A stretch of 64,000 bases of DNA from Rhizomonospora bruguierae. Lineage in GTDB: Bacteria; Actinomycetota; Actinomycetes; Mycobacteriales; Micromonosporaceae. The position numbers and the translations under genes were made by a program. Location: the NCBI RefSeq assembly GCF_018397995.1, contig NZ_BBQH01000078.1:89975-153974 (forward strand). Reading direction: 5' to 3'. The notes beneath the pieces were generated by a model. The model saw only the letters and a list, made by a program, of their open reading frames with translations. It ran no database searches and had not been told where the DNA came from. Positions within the stretch are counted from its first letter, which is position 1. The number at the start of each line of letters is the position of its first letter. Shown piece after piece: positions 25,356 through 34,173 of this stretch.

Positions 25356-26417
25356 ATGCGAAGAAGAAGCGCCCTCATCGGGGTGTCCGGGGTCGCCCTG
25401 GCGCTCGTGCTCGCCGCCTGCGGCGGGGGCGACGGCTCCGGTAAGGACTCCGGCGGCCTCACCACCGTGCGGTACGGCTCGGTCGGCGGCATGACCGACG
25501 GCCCGCTGTACCTCGCCGAGGAACTCGGGTACTTCAAGGACGCCGGCATCAAGGTCGAGCGGACCCGGTTCGAGTCGGGCACCCAGATCCTGGCGGCGAT
25601 GGTGGGCGGCAGCCTGGACGTCGCCGCGGTGGCCGTGTCCGCGGGCCTGCTGAACGCCATCGACGGCTCCGACAAGTTCAAGTTCGTCGCGGACCGGCAG
25701 AGCCAGCAGGGCCCGCGGCGCTTCGGCGAGGGCTTCCTGGCCAGCCCGCGGATCCTCGACGGGGTCGCGCTGGACGACCCGAAGGCCCTCGGGCAGGCGC
25801 TGAAGGGCAAGAAGGTCGCCATCACCGGCAAGTCCACCTCGACGGAGTTCATGGTGGGCGAGCTGATGAAGAGCTACGGGATCGACAACTCCCAGGTGGA
25901 CCTGGTGGTCCTGCCGTTCGGGAGCATGGCGGCCGCCCTCAAGAGCGGTGCGATCGACGCGGGCATCGTCCTGGAACCGTTCATGTCGCAGATCCTCAAC
26001 GCCAAGACGGGCGTGATGATCTCGCACCTGGACGGCGTGATCAGCAGCGGTACCCAGGTGCCGGTCACCTACAGCAAGGCATTCGCCTCCGGCGACCGCC
26101 AGGTGGCCGAGGGCTTCATGACGGCGTTCCTGCACGGGGCGCAGGTGATGAACGACGCGCTCGGCGCCAAGGGTACCGACCGCGAGAAGGTCATCGACAT
26201 CATCGCCAAGTACTCCGACCTGCCGGCGGACGTGATCGCGCAGTCGGATCCGCCGGGCATCGCCCCGCAGGCCCCGCTCGACATCTCCTACATGGCGGAC
26301 TTCCAGGAGTTCCTGCTGGCCCAGGGCGTCATGAAGAAGAAGGTCGACATCGCCTCGGCGGTGGACGACTCGTTCGCGGCGGCCGCCCGCAAGGAGCTGG
26401 GGATCGGGGCGCAGTGA
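25356..26417 (+). CDS. Substrate-binding lipoprotein, NitT/TauT (NMT1/THI5-like) importer
   Basis: 353 residues from ATG 25356, which has GGAAAGG at proper spacing and gives a clean lipoprotein signal (twin Arg-rich start, hydrophobic core, LAAC with Cys22). An upstream ATG at 25332 overlapping the previous stop would add eight residues. The body has the type II binding-protein look: GMTDGPLYLAEELGYFKDAGI, KGKKVAITGKSTSTE and ALKSGAIDAGIVLEP. Relatives bind sulfonates, nitrate, thiamine pyrimidines or aromatic acids. With the next two genes it forms a complete importer and presumably brings in the compound degraded by this locus. Confidence 0.87.
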   Translation: MRRRSALIGVSGVALALVLAACGGGDGSGKDSGGLTTVRYGSVGGMTDGPLYLAEELGYFKDAGIKVERTRFESGTQILAAMVGGSLDVAAVAVSAGLLNAIDGSDKFKFVADRQSQQGPRRFGEGFLASPRILDGVALDDPKALGQALKGKKVAITGKSTSTEFMVGELMKSYGIDNSQVDLVVLPFGSMAAALKSGAIDAGIVLEPFMSQILNAKTGVMISHLDGVISSGTQVPVTYSKAFASGDRQVAEGFMTAFLHGAQVMNDALGAKGTDREKVIDIIAKYSDLPADVIAQSDPPGIAPQAPLDISYMADFQEFLLAQGVMKKKVDIASAVDDSFAAAARKELGIGAQ

Positions 26418-27265
26418 CCACGGCACACGAGACGGCGGTGCCCGGCAACGGTGCCGGGCGCCGCCCACCCGAGGCGGAGGTCGCCGTCGCGGTCGACCGG
26501 ATCTCGAAGGTGTTCCTGCCCAAGAACAACGTCCCGGTGCCGGCGATGGTGGACGTGTCCCTGCGCATCCGCCGCAAGGAGGTGCTCGCCATCCTGGGGC
26601 CTAGCGGCTGCGGGAAGAGCACCCTGCTGCGGATCCTCGGCGGCCTGGACACCCAGTACCGCGGCACGGTGACGTGGGCGCAGGCGCGGCAGGAGCACGG
26701 CCGGCTCAACGCGGCCACGGTCTTCCAGCAGGATTCCACCCTGCCGTGGATGACGGTGGCCCAGAACATCGGCCTGGGACTGTCCGGGCTCAGGCTCGAC
26801 GCCGCCGAGCGGAAGGAGCGGATCGACCGCTACTCGGCACTGGTCGGGCTGGCCGCCTTCCGGTCCGCCTACCCGCACGAGCTGTCCGGCGGCATGAAGC
26901 AGCGCGCCGCCATCGCCCGCGCGTTGGCCTGCGAGCCGCGGGTCCTGCTGATGGACGAGCCGCTCGCGGCGCTCGACGCGCAGACGCGCCTGGTCATGCA
27001 GGCCGAGTTGCAGGCGCTGTGGCGCCGCACCGAGTCCACGGTTGTCTACGTCACGCACGACATCGAGGAGGCGATCACCCTCGCCGACCGGATCGTCGTG
27101 ATGAGCGCGCGCCCCGGCCGGATCAAGTCGGAGCGGCGGACCGACATCCACCTCGACGGCGCGGACGGCGCGGATCCGGTGGCGCTGCGCGCGCACCCCG
27201 GGTTCGCGCCGCTGGCGCGCGACCTGTGGGCGGATCTGGCCCAAGAAGTCGGCGACGCTCTGTAG
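26414..27265 (+). CDS. ABC transporter ATP-binding protein (NitT/TauT type)
   Basis: 283 residues from a GTG overlapping the binding-protein stop. Walker A GPSGCGKST lies near residue 62, Q-loop FQQDSTLPW, signature LSGGMKQRAAIARA, Walker B VLLMDEPLAALD and H-loop VTHDIEEAI. These place it with SsuB/TauB/NrtD ATPases. The operon order (binding protein, ATPase, permease) and tight spacing make the assignment of partners clear. Confidence 0.9.
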   Translation: MTTAHETAVPGNGAGRRPPEAEVAVAVDRISKVFLPKNNVPVPAMVDVSLRIRRKEVLAILGPSGCGKSTLLRILGGLDTQYRGTVTWAQARQEHGRLNAATVFQQDSTLPWMTVAQNIGLGLSGLRLDAAERKERIDRYSALVGLAAFRSAYPHELSGGMKQRAAIARALACEPRVLLMDEPLAALDAQTRLVMQAELQALWRRTESTVVYVTHDIEEAITLADRIVVMSARPGRIKSERRTDIHLDGADGADPVALRAHPGFAPLARDLWADLAQEVGDAL

Positions 27266-27278
27266 ACAAGGGAACGAG

Positions 27279-28142
27279 ATGAGCAGCGCAGTGACCGAGA
27301 TCAAGACCGCGCCCGCGGGCGTCGAGCCCACCGTCGATCCGAACGTCGTCCGGGCGGCCATCGCCCTGCGCCGCCGGACGATGGCCAAGCGCATCGTGAT
27401 GGGCGTGTTCACCCCCATCTTCTTCCTGGCCATCTGGGAAGTGCTGAGCCGGGTCGGGGTGCTCGACCGGGAGTACATACCGCCGCCCTCCGAGGTCTTC
27501 CGGGGCATGGGCGCGGGCATCAAGGACGGCTCGCTGACCGAGGCCGTCGCGCACAACGGTTGGATCTCGATCCAGCGGTTGGTTCCGGGGTTCGCCCTCG
27601 GCCTGGTCGTCGGCCTGGTGGCGGGCATCGCCATGGGTATCCTGGACCTGGTCAGGTTCGGGCTCCGGCCGATCATCTCGGCGACCTTCCCGATCCCGAA
27701 GATCGCGATCTTCCCGATCCTGATCATCATCTTCGGGATCGGCGACACCAGCAAGATCGTCGTGGTCGCGCTCGCCGTCTTCTACATGGTCTGCATCAAC
27801 ACCGCGAGCGGGATCGAGTACAGCAACCGCATCTACCGGGAGGTGGCGACCGCCTTCCAGGTACCGAAGCGGGTGGAGTACCTGCGCGTCATCATCCCGT
27901 CGGCGCTGCCGTCGATCATGACGGGCGTGCGGCTGGGCGTGGGCAACGCGCTCATCGTGCTGGTCTCGGCCGAGTTCGTCTCGGCGCAGGCCGGCATCGG
28001 CTACTACATCTGGAACGCGTGGCAGGTGCTGGACATCAACGCCATGTTCGGCGGCCTGATCGTCATCGCCCTGTTCGGCATCCTGACGAACTGGTGCCTG
28101 CTGGCGCTGGAGCGGAGGTTGATCCCGTGGTCGCAGAGCTGA
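27279..28142 (+). CDS. ABC transporter permease (NitT/TauT type)
   Basis: 287 residues with GGAACGAG before the ATG. Around six membrane helices are visible. The family signature region reads ALPSIMTGVRLGVGNALIVLVSAEF followed by GIGYYIWNAWQVLD, close to SsuC/TauC. It completes the importer with the two preceding genes. Its stop lies 52 bases before the FAD monooxygenase start, so import and the oxygenase step are co-expressed from promoter C. Confidence 0.9.
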   Translation: MSSAVTEIKTAPAGVEPTVDPNVVRAAIALRRRTMAKRIVMGVFTPIFFLAIWEVLSRVGVLDREYIPPPSEVFRGMGAGIKDGSLTEAVAHNGWISIQRLVPGFALGLVVGLVAGIAMGILDLVRFGLRPIISATFPIPKIAIFPILIIIFGIGDTSKIVVVALAVFYMVCINTASGIEYSNRIYREVATAFQVPKRVEYLRVIIPSALPSIMTGVRLGVGNALIVLVSAEFVSAQAGIGYYIWNAWQVLDINAMFGGLIVIALFGILTNWCLLALERRLIPWSQS

Positions 28143-28193
28143 TCGGATCGCCGCCACCCGGTGTTGCGGTGTTCGCGAAGGGAGGTGGCGCCG

Positions 28194-29375
28194 GTGCCTG
28201 ACAACCGCTCCTCCCACGCACCGCGCATCGCGATCGTCGGGGCCGGCATCGGCGGGCTGTGCCTGGCCGCGTGCCTGCGCCGGATCGGAGTCCGGGCCGA
28301 CGTCTTCGAGCAGGCCCCCCGGTTCGCCCGGATCGGGGCGGGCATCATGCTCGCGCCCAACGCGGTGAACATCCTCAACGCGATCGGGGTGCGCGAGCAC
28401 CTGGAGCCGACCTCGGTGACGCTGACGACGCTGCAGAACCGGGCGTGGGACTCGGGCGAGCCGATGTTCGACCTGGAACTGGGCGCCGCCGCCGAGCAGC
28501 GGTACGGCGCGCCGTTCCTGCTGGCGCACCGCGGCGACCTGCACGCGGCCCTGCTGCGGGTCGTGCCGCCGGAGGCGATCCACCCGGGGCGGGAACTGGT
28601 CGGCATCTGTCCGCTCGACGACCGCGTCGAACTCCGGTTCGCCGATGGGTCGGCGGGCAGCTTCGACGCGGTGATCGGCGCCGACGGGGTGCACTCGGTG
28701 GTCCGGCGCAGCCTGTTCACCACGTCGCCACCCAGCTTCACCGGCCGGATCGCGTACCGGGCCGTGTTCGACAGCGCCCTGCTGGCGGACCGTGGCCTGG
28801 CCCCCGAGGTCGGCCCGTCCACCAAGTGGTGGGGGCCCGACCGGCACATCGTGATCTATTACGTGAGCGGGGGAGCGGAGGTCTACTTCACCACGTCGGT
28901 CCCGGACGACACGTGGACCACCGAGTCGTGGTCGGCCGAGGGGTCCATGGACGAGTTGCGCGCGGAGTTCGAGGGCTTCCACCCGCAGGTGCAGGCGGTC
29001 CTGGCCGCCTGCCCCAGGGTGAACAAGTGGGCGCTGTACGACCGCGACCCGTTGCCCGGCTGGAGCACCGGCCGGGTGGCGCTCCTCGGCGACGCCGCCC
29101 ATCCGATGACGCCCTTCATGGCCCAGGGCGCGGCCACCTCGATGGAGGACGCCGCGGTGCTCAGCCGCTGCCTGGGCGAGGCCGGACCGGAGAACTTCGC
29201 GACCGCGTTCGCCTGGTACGAGTCGGTCCGCCAGCAACGCACGGCGCGGATTCAGGCGATCTCCCGGTCGAACACCTGGCTGCGCGAGCGGACGGACCCG
29301 TCCGAGGTGTACGGCTACGACGCCTGGAGCGTGCCGTTCGGGGACTCGGCCGGTCTGGAGTCCTCGCTGACATGA
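28194..29375 (+). CDS. FAD-dependent monooxygenase, 6-hydroxynicotinate 3-monooxygenase (NicC)-like
   Basis: 393 residues from GTG 28194, chosen for GGAGGTG six bases upstream. Flavin motifs: IVGAGIGGLCLAACLRR (dinucleotide fold), DAVIGADGVHS and the GDAAHPM motif. Long similarity to remembered NicC is visible: TKWWGPDRHIVIYYVSGG, PQVQAVLAACPRVNKW, RDPLPGWSTGRVALLGDA and EVYGYDAW. Positions that in NicC hold an active-site His and Cys read GAGIMLAPN and VGPSTKWW here, and HPMTPFMAQG has Phe where NicC has His. It therefore probably hydroxylates (possibly with decarboxylation) a related ring acid rather than 6-hydroxynicotinate itself. Salicylate-hydroxylase-like activity is the main alternative. 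Confidence 0.8.
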   Translation: MPDNRSSHAPRIAIVGAGIGGLCLAACLRRIGVRADVFEQAPRFARIGAGIMLAPNAVNILNAIGVREHLEPTSVTLTTLQNRAWDSGEPMFDLELGAAAEQRYGAPFLLAHRGDLHAALLRVVPPEAIHPGRELVGICPLDDRVELRFADGSAGSFDAVIGADGVHSVVRRSLFTTSPPSFTGRIAYRAVFDSALLADRGLAPEVGPSTKWWGPDRHIVIYYVSGGAEVYFTTSVPDDTWTTESWSAEGSMDELRAEFEGFHPQVQAVLAACPRVNKWALYDRDPLPGWSTGRVALLGDAAHPMTPFMAQGAATSMEDAAVLSRCLGEAGPENFATAFAWYESVRQQRTARIQAISRSNTWLRERTDPSEVYGYDAWSVPFGDSAGLESSLT

Positions 29376-30826
29376 CGGAACCGACGCCGCTGTGGGTCGC
29401 CGGCGGCCCGGCGCACGGTGCGGTGCCGCTGCCGGTGACCCACCCGTACGACGACCGGCCGGTGGGCGGCACGACGTACGCCACCGAGGAACAGACCGAG
29501 CGGGCGGTCGCCGCGGCGCACGGCGTGCGCCACCGGGCGGCGGCGCTGCCGGTTCACGTGCGCGCGGACGCGCTGGCCGACATCAGCCGTACCCTCGGCG
29601 AGCGGGCCGAGCCGCTCGCCCGGCTGGTCACGGGCGAGAGCGGCAAGCCGCTGCGGTGGGCCCGTGCCGAGGTGGCCCGCGCGGTGTCGGTGTTCCGGTT
29701 CGCGGCGGAGGCCGTGCGCGCCGGGTCGGACGAGGTGACGCGGCTGGACGCCAGCAAGGACGACGAGGGCCGCCTGGCCTACGTGCGGCGGGTTCCCAAG
29801 GGCCCCGTGCTGGCCATCACCCCGTTCAACTTCCCGCTGAACCTGGTCGCGCACAAGGTGGCGCCGGCGATCGCGGTCGGCGCGCCGGTCGTGGTCAAGC
29901 CGGCGCCCCGGACGCCCCTGTCGGCGCTGGCGCTCGGCGGGATCATCGCCGAGGTCGCCGCCGAGGTCGGGCTGCCCCCGGAGCTGGCGAGCGTCGTCTG
30001 CGTCCCCGACGAGCGGCTGCCCGCGCTGGTGGCCGACGAGCGGCTGCCCGTCGTGTCGTTCACCGGCTCCGAGCCGGTCGGCCGGGCCATCGCCGCCGCC
30101 GTGCCGCACAAGCACGTCGTGCTGGAACTGGGCGGCAACGCCGCCGCGTACGTCAGCGCCGACTACCGCCGCCCCGGCGACCTGGAGTTCGCCGCCGGGC
30201 GCATCGCCACGTACGCCACCTACCAGGCCGGCCAGTCCTGCGTCAGCGTCCAGCGGGTGTACGCCGACGCGGAGGTGTACGAGGACCTCACGGCGCGGCT
30301 CGTGGCCGCCGTCGGGGCGCTGCGCACCGGTGACCCGTACGACGAAGGGACCGAGGTCGGCCCGCTGATCGACCGGGCGGCGGCCGGGCGGGTCCACGAG
30401 TGGGTCGAGGAGGCCGTGGCCGCCGGGGCCCGGCTCCTGACCGGCGGCGTCCGGGACGGCGCGACGTACGCCCCGACGGTGCTGGCGGACGTGCCGCCCC
30501 GCGCCAGGGTGGTGTGCGCGGAGGTCTTCGGGCCGGTGCTGGTCCTGCACCGGGTCGCCGGTGCCGACGAGGCCCTGCGCCTGATCAACGACTCGAGGTA
30601 CGGCCTGCAGGCGGGCGTGTTCACCCACGACATCCAGTTGGCCTTCCGGGCCCACCGCGAACTCGAGGTCGGTGGCGTGATCGTCGGTGACGTCCCCTCC
30701 TACCGGGCCGACCAGATGCCCTACGGCGGCGTCAAGTCCTCCGGCGTCGGCCGCGAGGGAGTCCGCTACGCCATGGCCGACTACACCTACGAACGGGTCC
30801 TGGTGCTCACGGGACTGGATCTCTAG
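29372..30826 (+). CDS. Aldehyde dehydrogenase (second of the catabolic locus)
   Basis: 484 residues from the ATG that overlaps the monooxygenase stop (ATGA). Motifs: TPFNFPLNLVAHKVAPAIAVGAPVVVKP-type loop, FTGSEPVGRAI, LELGGNAAAYV and GQSCVSVQR with the nucleophilic Cys. The C-terminal MPYGGVKSSGVGREG is usual for succinate-semialdehyde and phosphonoacetaldehyde type enzymes. It is the last gene of operon C. Its 3' end overlaps the convergent FadR-type gene by 20 bases. The substrate is probably an aldehyde made by the monooxygenase branch; it is distinct from the ALDH of operon B. Confidence 0.87.
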   Translation: MTEPTPLWVAGGPAHGAVPLPVTHPYDDRPVGGTTYATEEQTERAVAAAHGVRHRAAALPVHVRADALADISRTLGERAEPLARLVTGESGKPLRWARAEVARAVSVFRFAAEAVRAGSDEVTRLDASKDDEGRLAYVRRVPKGPVLAITPFNFPLNLVAHKVAPAIAVGAPVVVKPAPRTPLSALALGGIIAEVAAEVGLPPELASVVCVPDERLPALVADERLPVVSFTGSEPVGRAIAAAVPHKHVVLELGGNAAAYVSADYRRPGDLEFAAGRIATYATYQAGQSCVSVQRVYADAEVYEDLTARLVAAVGALRTGDPYDEGTEVGPLIDRAAAGRVHEWVEEAVAAGARLLTGGVRDGATYAPTVLADVPPRARVVCAEVFGPVLVLHRVAGADEALRLINDSRYGLQAGVFTHDIQLAFRAHRELEVGGVIVGDVPSYRADQMPYGGVKSSGVGREGVRYAMADYTYERVLVLTGLDL

Positions 30827-31610
30827 GGGACGGCGCGTGATGGGCCCCGGCCTGCTGCACCACCCGCGGGCCATCGGCGGGCGGTGTGCCGGGCGGCGTG
30901 CCTCGTGACGGGGCCGCGTTCGGGGGCTCGACCTCCCGCATCAGCCAGTCTTCGAGATTGAGGATGTGCACGGCGGCCCGGAGCCGGGCCCGCTCGGCGT
31001 TGCCCGCGGCCAGCGCGTCGATGATGTCGTCGTGCTCGGCGACGGCCGAGGCCGCCGTGCTGGCGTGCGCCACGAGGCGGAGGCTGCGGGCCGGCGCGGT
31101 CTGCCCGCCGAGCATGTCGGTGAGCGCGGCGAGCGCCAGGTTGCCGCAGGCGGCGGCGACCCGGGCGTGGAACTGCCGATCCACTTTGATCAGTCGCTCC
31201 GGGTCGCCGGCGCCGTTCGCGATCGCCCGGATCCGCCCGTTGAGTTCGCGCAGCTCCTCGATCTCGGCCGGGCCGATCCGGGTGGCGGCCCGCGCGGCCG
31301 CCTCGGCCTCCAGGACGCGCCGCACCTCCAGGAAGTCGATCGCGGTGTGCGGATCGTGGAAGTTGACGATGAAGCTGACCGCCTCCAGCACCAGGCCGGG
31401 CGCGAGGCTGGTCACGAAGGTGCCGGCACCCTGCCGGGTCTCCAGCACGCGTAGCACGCTGAGCGCGCGGATCGCCTCGCGCAGCGAGTTGCGGGACAGG
31501 CCGAGCCGCTGCGCCAGCGTCTTCTCCACGGGCAGCCGGTCGCCCGGCTTGAGCTCGCCGGAGAGAATCATCGCCTTGATCTTCTCGATCGCCTCGTCGG
31601 TGACCGCCAT
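30807..31610 (-). CDS. GntR/FadR-family transcriptional regulator
   Basis: 267 residues from the ATG at 31610, chosen for GGAGGT seven bases upstream. The N-terminal winged helix reads IKAMILSGELKPGDRLPVEKTLAQRLGLSRNSLREAIRAL, typical of FadR-type GntR proteins. The C-terminal FCD all-helical ligand domain (DFLEVRRVLEAEAA, FHARVAAACGN, EHDDIIDAL) usually binds a metal and a carboxylic acid such as a sugar acid. It is divergent from the glycosidase/sugar-oxidation operon, so a sugar-acid inducer for that operon is likely. Twin palindromes in its own upstream region suggest autoregulation. Control of the preceding operon C cannot be excluded. Confidence 0.87.
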   Translation of the reverse strand: MAVTDEAIEKIKAMILSGELKPGDRLPVEKTLAQRLGLSRNSLREAIRALSVLRVLETRQGAGTFVTSLAPGLVLEAVSFIVNFHDPHTAIDFLEVRRVLEAEAAARAATRIGPAEIEELRELNGRIRAIANGAGDPERLIKVDRQFHARVAAACGNLALAALTDMLGGQTAPARSLRLVAHASTAASAVAEHDDIIDALAAGNAERARLRAAVHILNLEDWLMREVEPPNAAPSRGTPPGTPPADGPRVVQQAGAHHAPSPRDPVP

Positions 31611-31669
31611 GCTGTGGACCTCCGCTTCCCGCGCGGACCGGGGGACGTGACGACATCGTAGGGGGTTGT

Positions 31670-31711
31670 CCGATGAATCGGTGCCGGGGGCTGTTGTTTC
31701 CGAATCATCGG
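31670..31711. promoter_or_regulatory. Twin palindromic operator for the FadR-type regulator
   Basis: Two palindromes, CCGATGAATCGG (31670-31681) and CCGAATCATCGG (31700-31711), have centres 30 bp apart, about three DNA turns. Both are embedded in GTCCGATGAATCGG-like sequence in opposite orientation. They lie 60-100 bases upstream of the regulator start. The TCCGA half-sites resemble FadR/GntR sites in general form; binding by this protein is inferred. Confidence 0.65.
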
Positions 31712-31892
31712 ACGTGCAATACACGCGAGCGTTGGCGGCGCCCAGGGCCGCGGTGGTCGAGAGTGTAGCTCGCGGATTCGGCTGATCGCTGAACTCTTAG
31801 CAGGTCAGGGCGGTGGAGCGGGACACCGGGGCCAACCGGGACGGGACCGGACACGGGTCGAGCGGGGCCCGTTAACAAGTAAGAAAAGATCC

Positions 31893-31956
31893 TTGACGCT
31901 CCCTAAACGCCGGCCTAGCATCCGAGACCAGGCCAAGGTCATCGGGTCAATTGACC
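31893..31956 (+). promoter_or_regulatory. Sigma-70 promoter and downstream operator of the glycosidase/sugar operon
   Basis: TTGACG (31893-31898), a 17-base spacer and TAGCAT (31916-31921) make a near-consensus housekeeping promoter. The perfect 12-base palindrome GGTCAATTGACC (31945-31956) lies just after the expected start of transcription, where a repressor would act as a roadblock. It differs from the CCGAT..ATCGG palindromes, so a second regulator may be involved. Confidence 0.65.
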
Positions 31957-32007
31957 GATGGCCGGCAGGAACCCGGTCCATCCAACTCAGGCGCAGGGGA
32001 GTCATCG

Positions 32008-34143
32008 GTGGCCCTTGAACGGCACATCTTCCAGCGGAACACCCATCGGCTGCTGCGCGACATGCACATCCCCGACTGGGACCCGGGGTTCCTGGCCGAC
32101 TACGACCCGCAGCGGCTCGCCGCCCGCTGCGAGGACGCCGGCCTCAACGCGGTGATGATCTACGCCAAGTCGCACGTCGGCCTGTGCACCTACCCGACCA
32201 GGGTGGGCCGGATGCACGGCAACCTCGGCGGGCGCGACCTGCTGCGCGAACTCAACGACGCGCTGCGCTCCCGGGGCATCTCGACCGCCGCGTACCAGAG
32301 CATCACCTTCGACAACTGGGCCGCCGAGACCCACCCCGAGTGGGCGCAGGTCGACCGGCAGTCGGGCCGGCCCATGCACGACCACACCCGGTACGGCGTC
32401 TGCTGCCCGAACAACCCGGACTACCGGGCGTACGAGCTGGCGATCATGGAGGAGATCCTCACCGGGTACGAGTTCGACGGCATCTGGCTGGACATGATCT
32501 TCTTCCTGGCCATCTGTGCCTGCCCGGCGTGCCGGGAGCGGCTGCGGGCCGAGGAAGGTATCGAGGTCCCGGGCGTGGTCGACTGGACGGACCCGGCCTG
32601 GGCGACCTTCCAGGAGGCGCGTCGCCGGTGGATCGGTGAGTGGACCAAGGTGCTCATCGATCGGGCGCACGAGCTGCGACCGGAGATCGTGGTCACCCAC
32701 AACCTCGCCAACGCGCTGTCCGGCTGGCGGTGCGCGCAGCCGCTGGCCGCCGGCCGCCTGGACACCTACACCTCGGCGGACCTGTACGGCGACCGGTTCG
32801 AGCACCTGGTCGTGACGAAGATGGCCCAGCACCTGAGCGCGAGCCAGCCGGGCGAGCTGATGGTCAGCGTCGGCGTGGACCTGATCGACCACGTCACGCT
32901 CAAGACGGCCGAACAGCTCAGCACGGAGGCGCTGGCGGCCACGGCCGCCGGCTCGGCGTTCATCGTCATCGACGGCATCGATCCGGCCGGCACGGAACTG
33001 CCCGGCAACTTCGCCACCATCCGGGAGGCGTTCACCGCCATCCAGCCGTACGAGCCCTACATGGGCGGCCGGCCGGTGGAGGACGTCGCCATCTACTTCT
33101 CCGACAACTCGTTTGTGGACTTCGCCGACAACGGCATCCCGGCCGGCCCGCCGTCGCGGCTCGGCGGCACCCCGTTCCCGCACGTGACGGCCGCCCGCGG
33201 CGCCGCGCAGGCGCTGACCGAGGCGCACATCGCGTTCGGCGTCATCACCGAGCAGGACCTCGACCGGCTGGCCGACTACCGCGTGGTGATCCTGCCGGAC
33301 GTGTCCCGGATGACCCGGCGCGAGGTCGACGCGTTCCGCGACTACGTCACCGCCGGTGGGCGGCTGTACGCCAGCGGCTACACGTCCGTGGTCGGCGTCG
33401 ACGGGGTCCGCCACGACGACTTCCTGCTCGCCGACGTGTTCGGGGCGTCCCTGGCCGGCGAGGAGGACGGCCGGGTCGCGTTCCTGACGCCGGACGACGA
33501 CGAGATCCGCCGGGCGGTCGCGCCGCAGACTGTCGTCAGTCAGCCGTTCAACGACCAGTGGAGCGCGCGGTACGAGCCGAAGCCCCTCTGCACGGCGCCG
33601 CGGGTGACCGCCACCTCCGGCACCCGGCTCGCCCACCTGACCCTGCCGTACGGCAACCCGCGCTGGGGCAGCGTCAACGACAAGTCCTGGTCGGCCATCC
33701 ACTCGGCGCCACCGTGGACCGAGACCGAGCACGCGGTGCTCACCCGCAACGACCTCGGCCAGGGCAGCGCCGTCTACAGCGCCTTCGTGCTCGAACGCGC
33801 CGGTGCGGCGGCCAACCGCGCGCTGTTCACCAGCCTCGTCCGCGGGCTGCTGGGCGACCGGCAGTCGCTGTCCGCCACCGCCCGCACCAACGTCTGGCTC
33901 AGCGCGTACGACCAGAGCGACAGCTCGCGCGTCCTGGTCGCGTTGCACAACTACGGCGTCGAGCAGCCAGCTCCGGCGGAGCGGGCGACGGTCACCGTCC
34001 GGCCGCCGGCCGGGCGCAGGTTCGTCCGCGCCACGGACGGACCGGGTGCCCGGGTGGTCGAGGCGAGCTTCGGCGACGACGGCGCGGTGCTGGAGATCGA
34101 GCTTTCGGCCGAACTCGGGTTCGTCCCCGTCGAGTACGCCTGA
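32008..34143 (+). CDS. Putative glycoside hydrolase (GHL6 / beta-galactosidase-trimerisation type)
   Basis: 711 residues from GTG 32008, with AGGGGAG six bases upstream; a TTG at 31951 would add 19 residues that look non-coding. The N-terminal barrel contains AGLNAVMIYAKSHVGLCTYPT, EILTGYEFDGIWLDMIFF and CPACRERLR, as in the hypothetical glycosidase family GHL6, with Asp in GIWLDM a candidate catalytic residue. The middle part (residues about 380-520) looks like a Rossmann-like trimerisation domain (YRVVILPDVSRMT), and the end is beta-rich. No signal peptide is seen, so it probably acts on imported oligosaccharides. It leads the sugar operon. Substrate not known; a fucosidase- or galactosidase-like role is possible. 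Confidence 0.72.
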   Translation: MALERHIFQRNTHRLLRDMHIPDWDPGFLADYDPQRLAARCEDAGLNAVMIYAKSHVGLCTYPTRVGRMHGNLGGRDLLRELNDALRSRGISTAAYQSITFDNWAAETHPEWAQVDRQSGRPMHDHTRYGVCCPNNPDYRAYELAIMEEILTGYEFDGIWLDMIFFLAICACPACRERLRAEEGIEVPGVVDWTDPAWATFQEARRRWIGEWTKVLIDRAHELRPEIVVTHNLANALSGWRCAQPLAAGRLDTYTSADLYGDRFEHLVVTKMAQHLSASQPGELMVSVGVDLIDHVTLKTAEQLSTEALAATAAGSAFIVIDGIDPAGTELPGNFATIREAFTAIQPYEPYMGGRPVEDVAIYFSDNSFVDFADNGIPAGPPSRLGGTPFPHVTAARGAAQALTEAHIAFGVITEQDLDRLADYRVVILPDVSRMTRREVDAFRDYVTAGGRLYASGYTSVVGVDGVRHDDFLLADVFGASLAGEEDGRVAFLTPDDDEIRRAVAPQTVVSQPFNDQWSARYEPKPLCTAPRVTATSGTRLAHLTLPYGNPRWGSVNDKSWSAIHSAPPWTETEHAVLTRNDLGQGSAVYSAFVLERAGAAANRALFTSLVRGLLGDRQSLSATARTNVWLSAYDQSDSSRVLVALHNYGVEQPAPAERATVTVRPPAGRRFVRATDGPGARVVEASFGDDGAVLEIELSAELGFVPVEYA

Positions 34144-34173
34144 CCAGCCGGATCGGTAACGGGAGGAGGAGCG

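Noticed and set aside
13259..30826. Calling the locus a nicotinate degradation cluster
   Set aside because: Only NicC-like and enamidase-like genes point there. Nicotinate dehydrogenase, 6-hydroxynicotinate reductase, NicX, NicD, NicE and NicF are absent, and key NicC residues differ.
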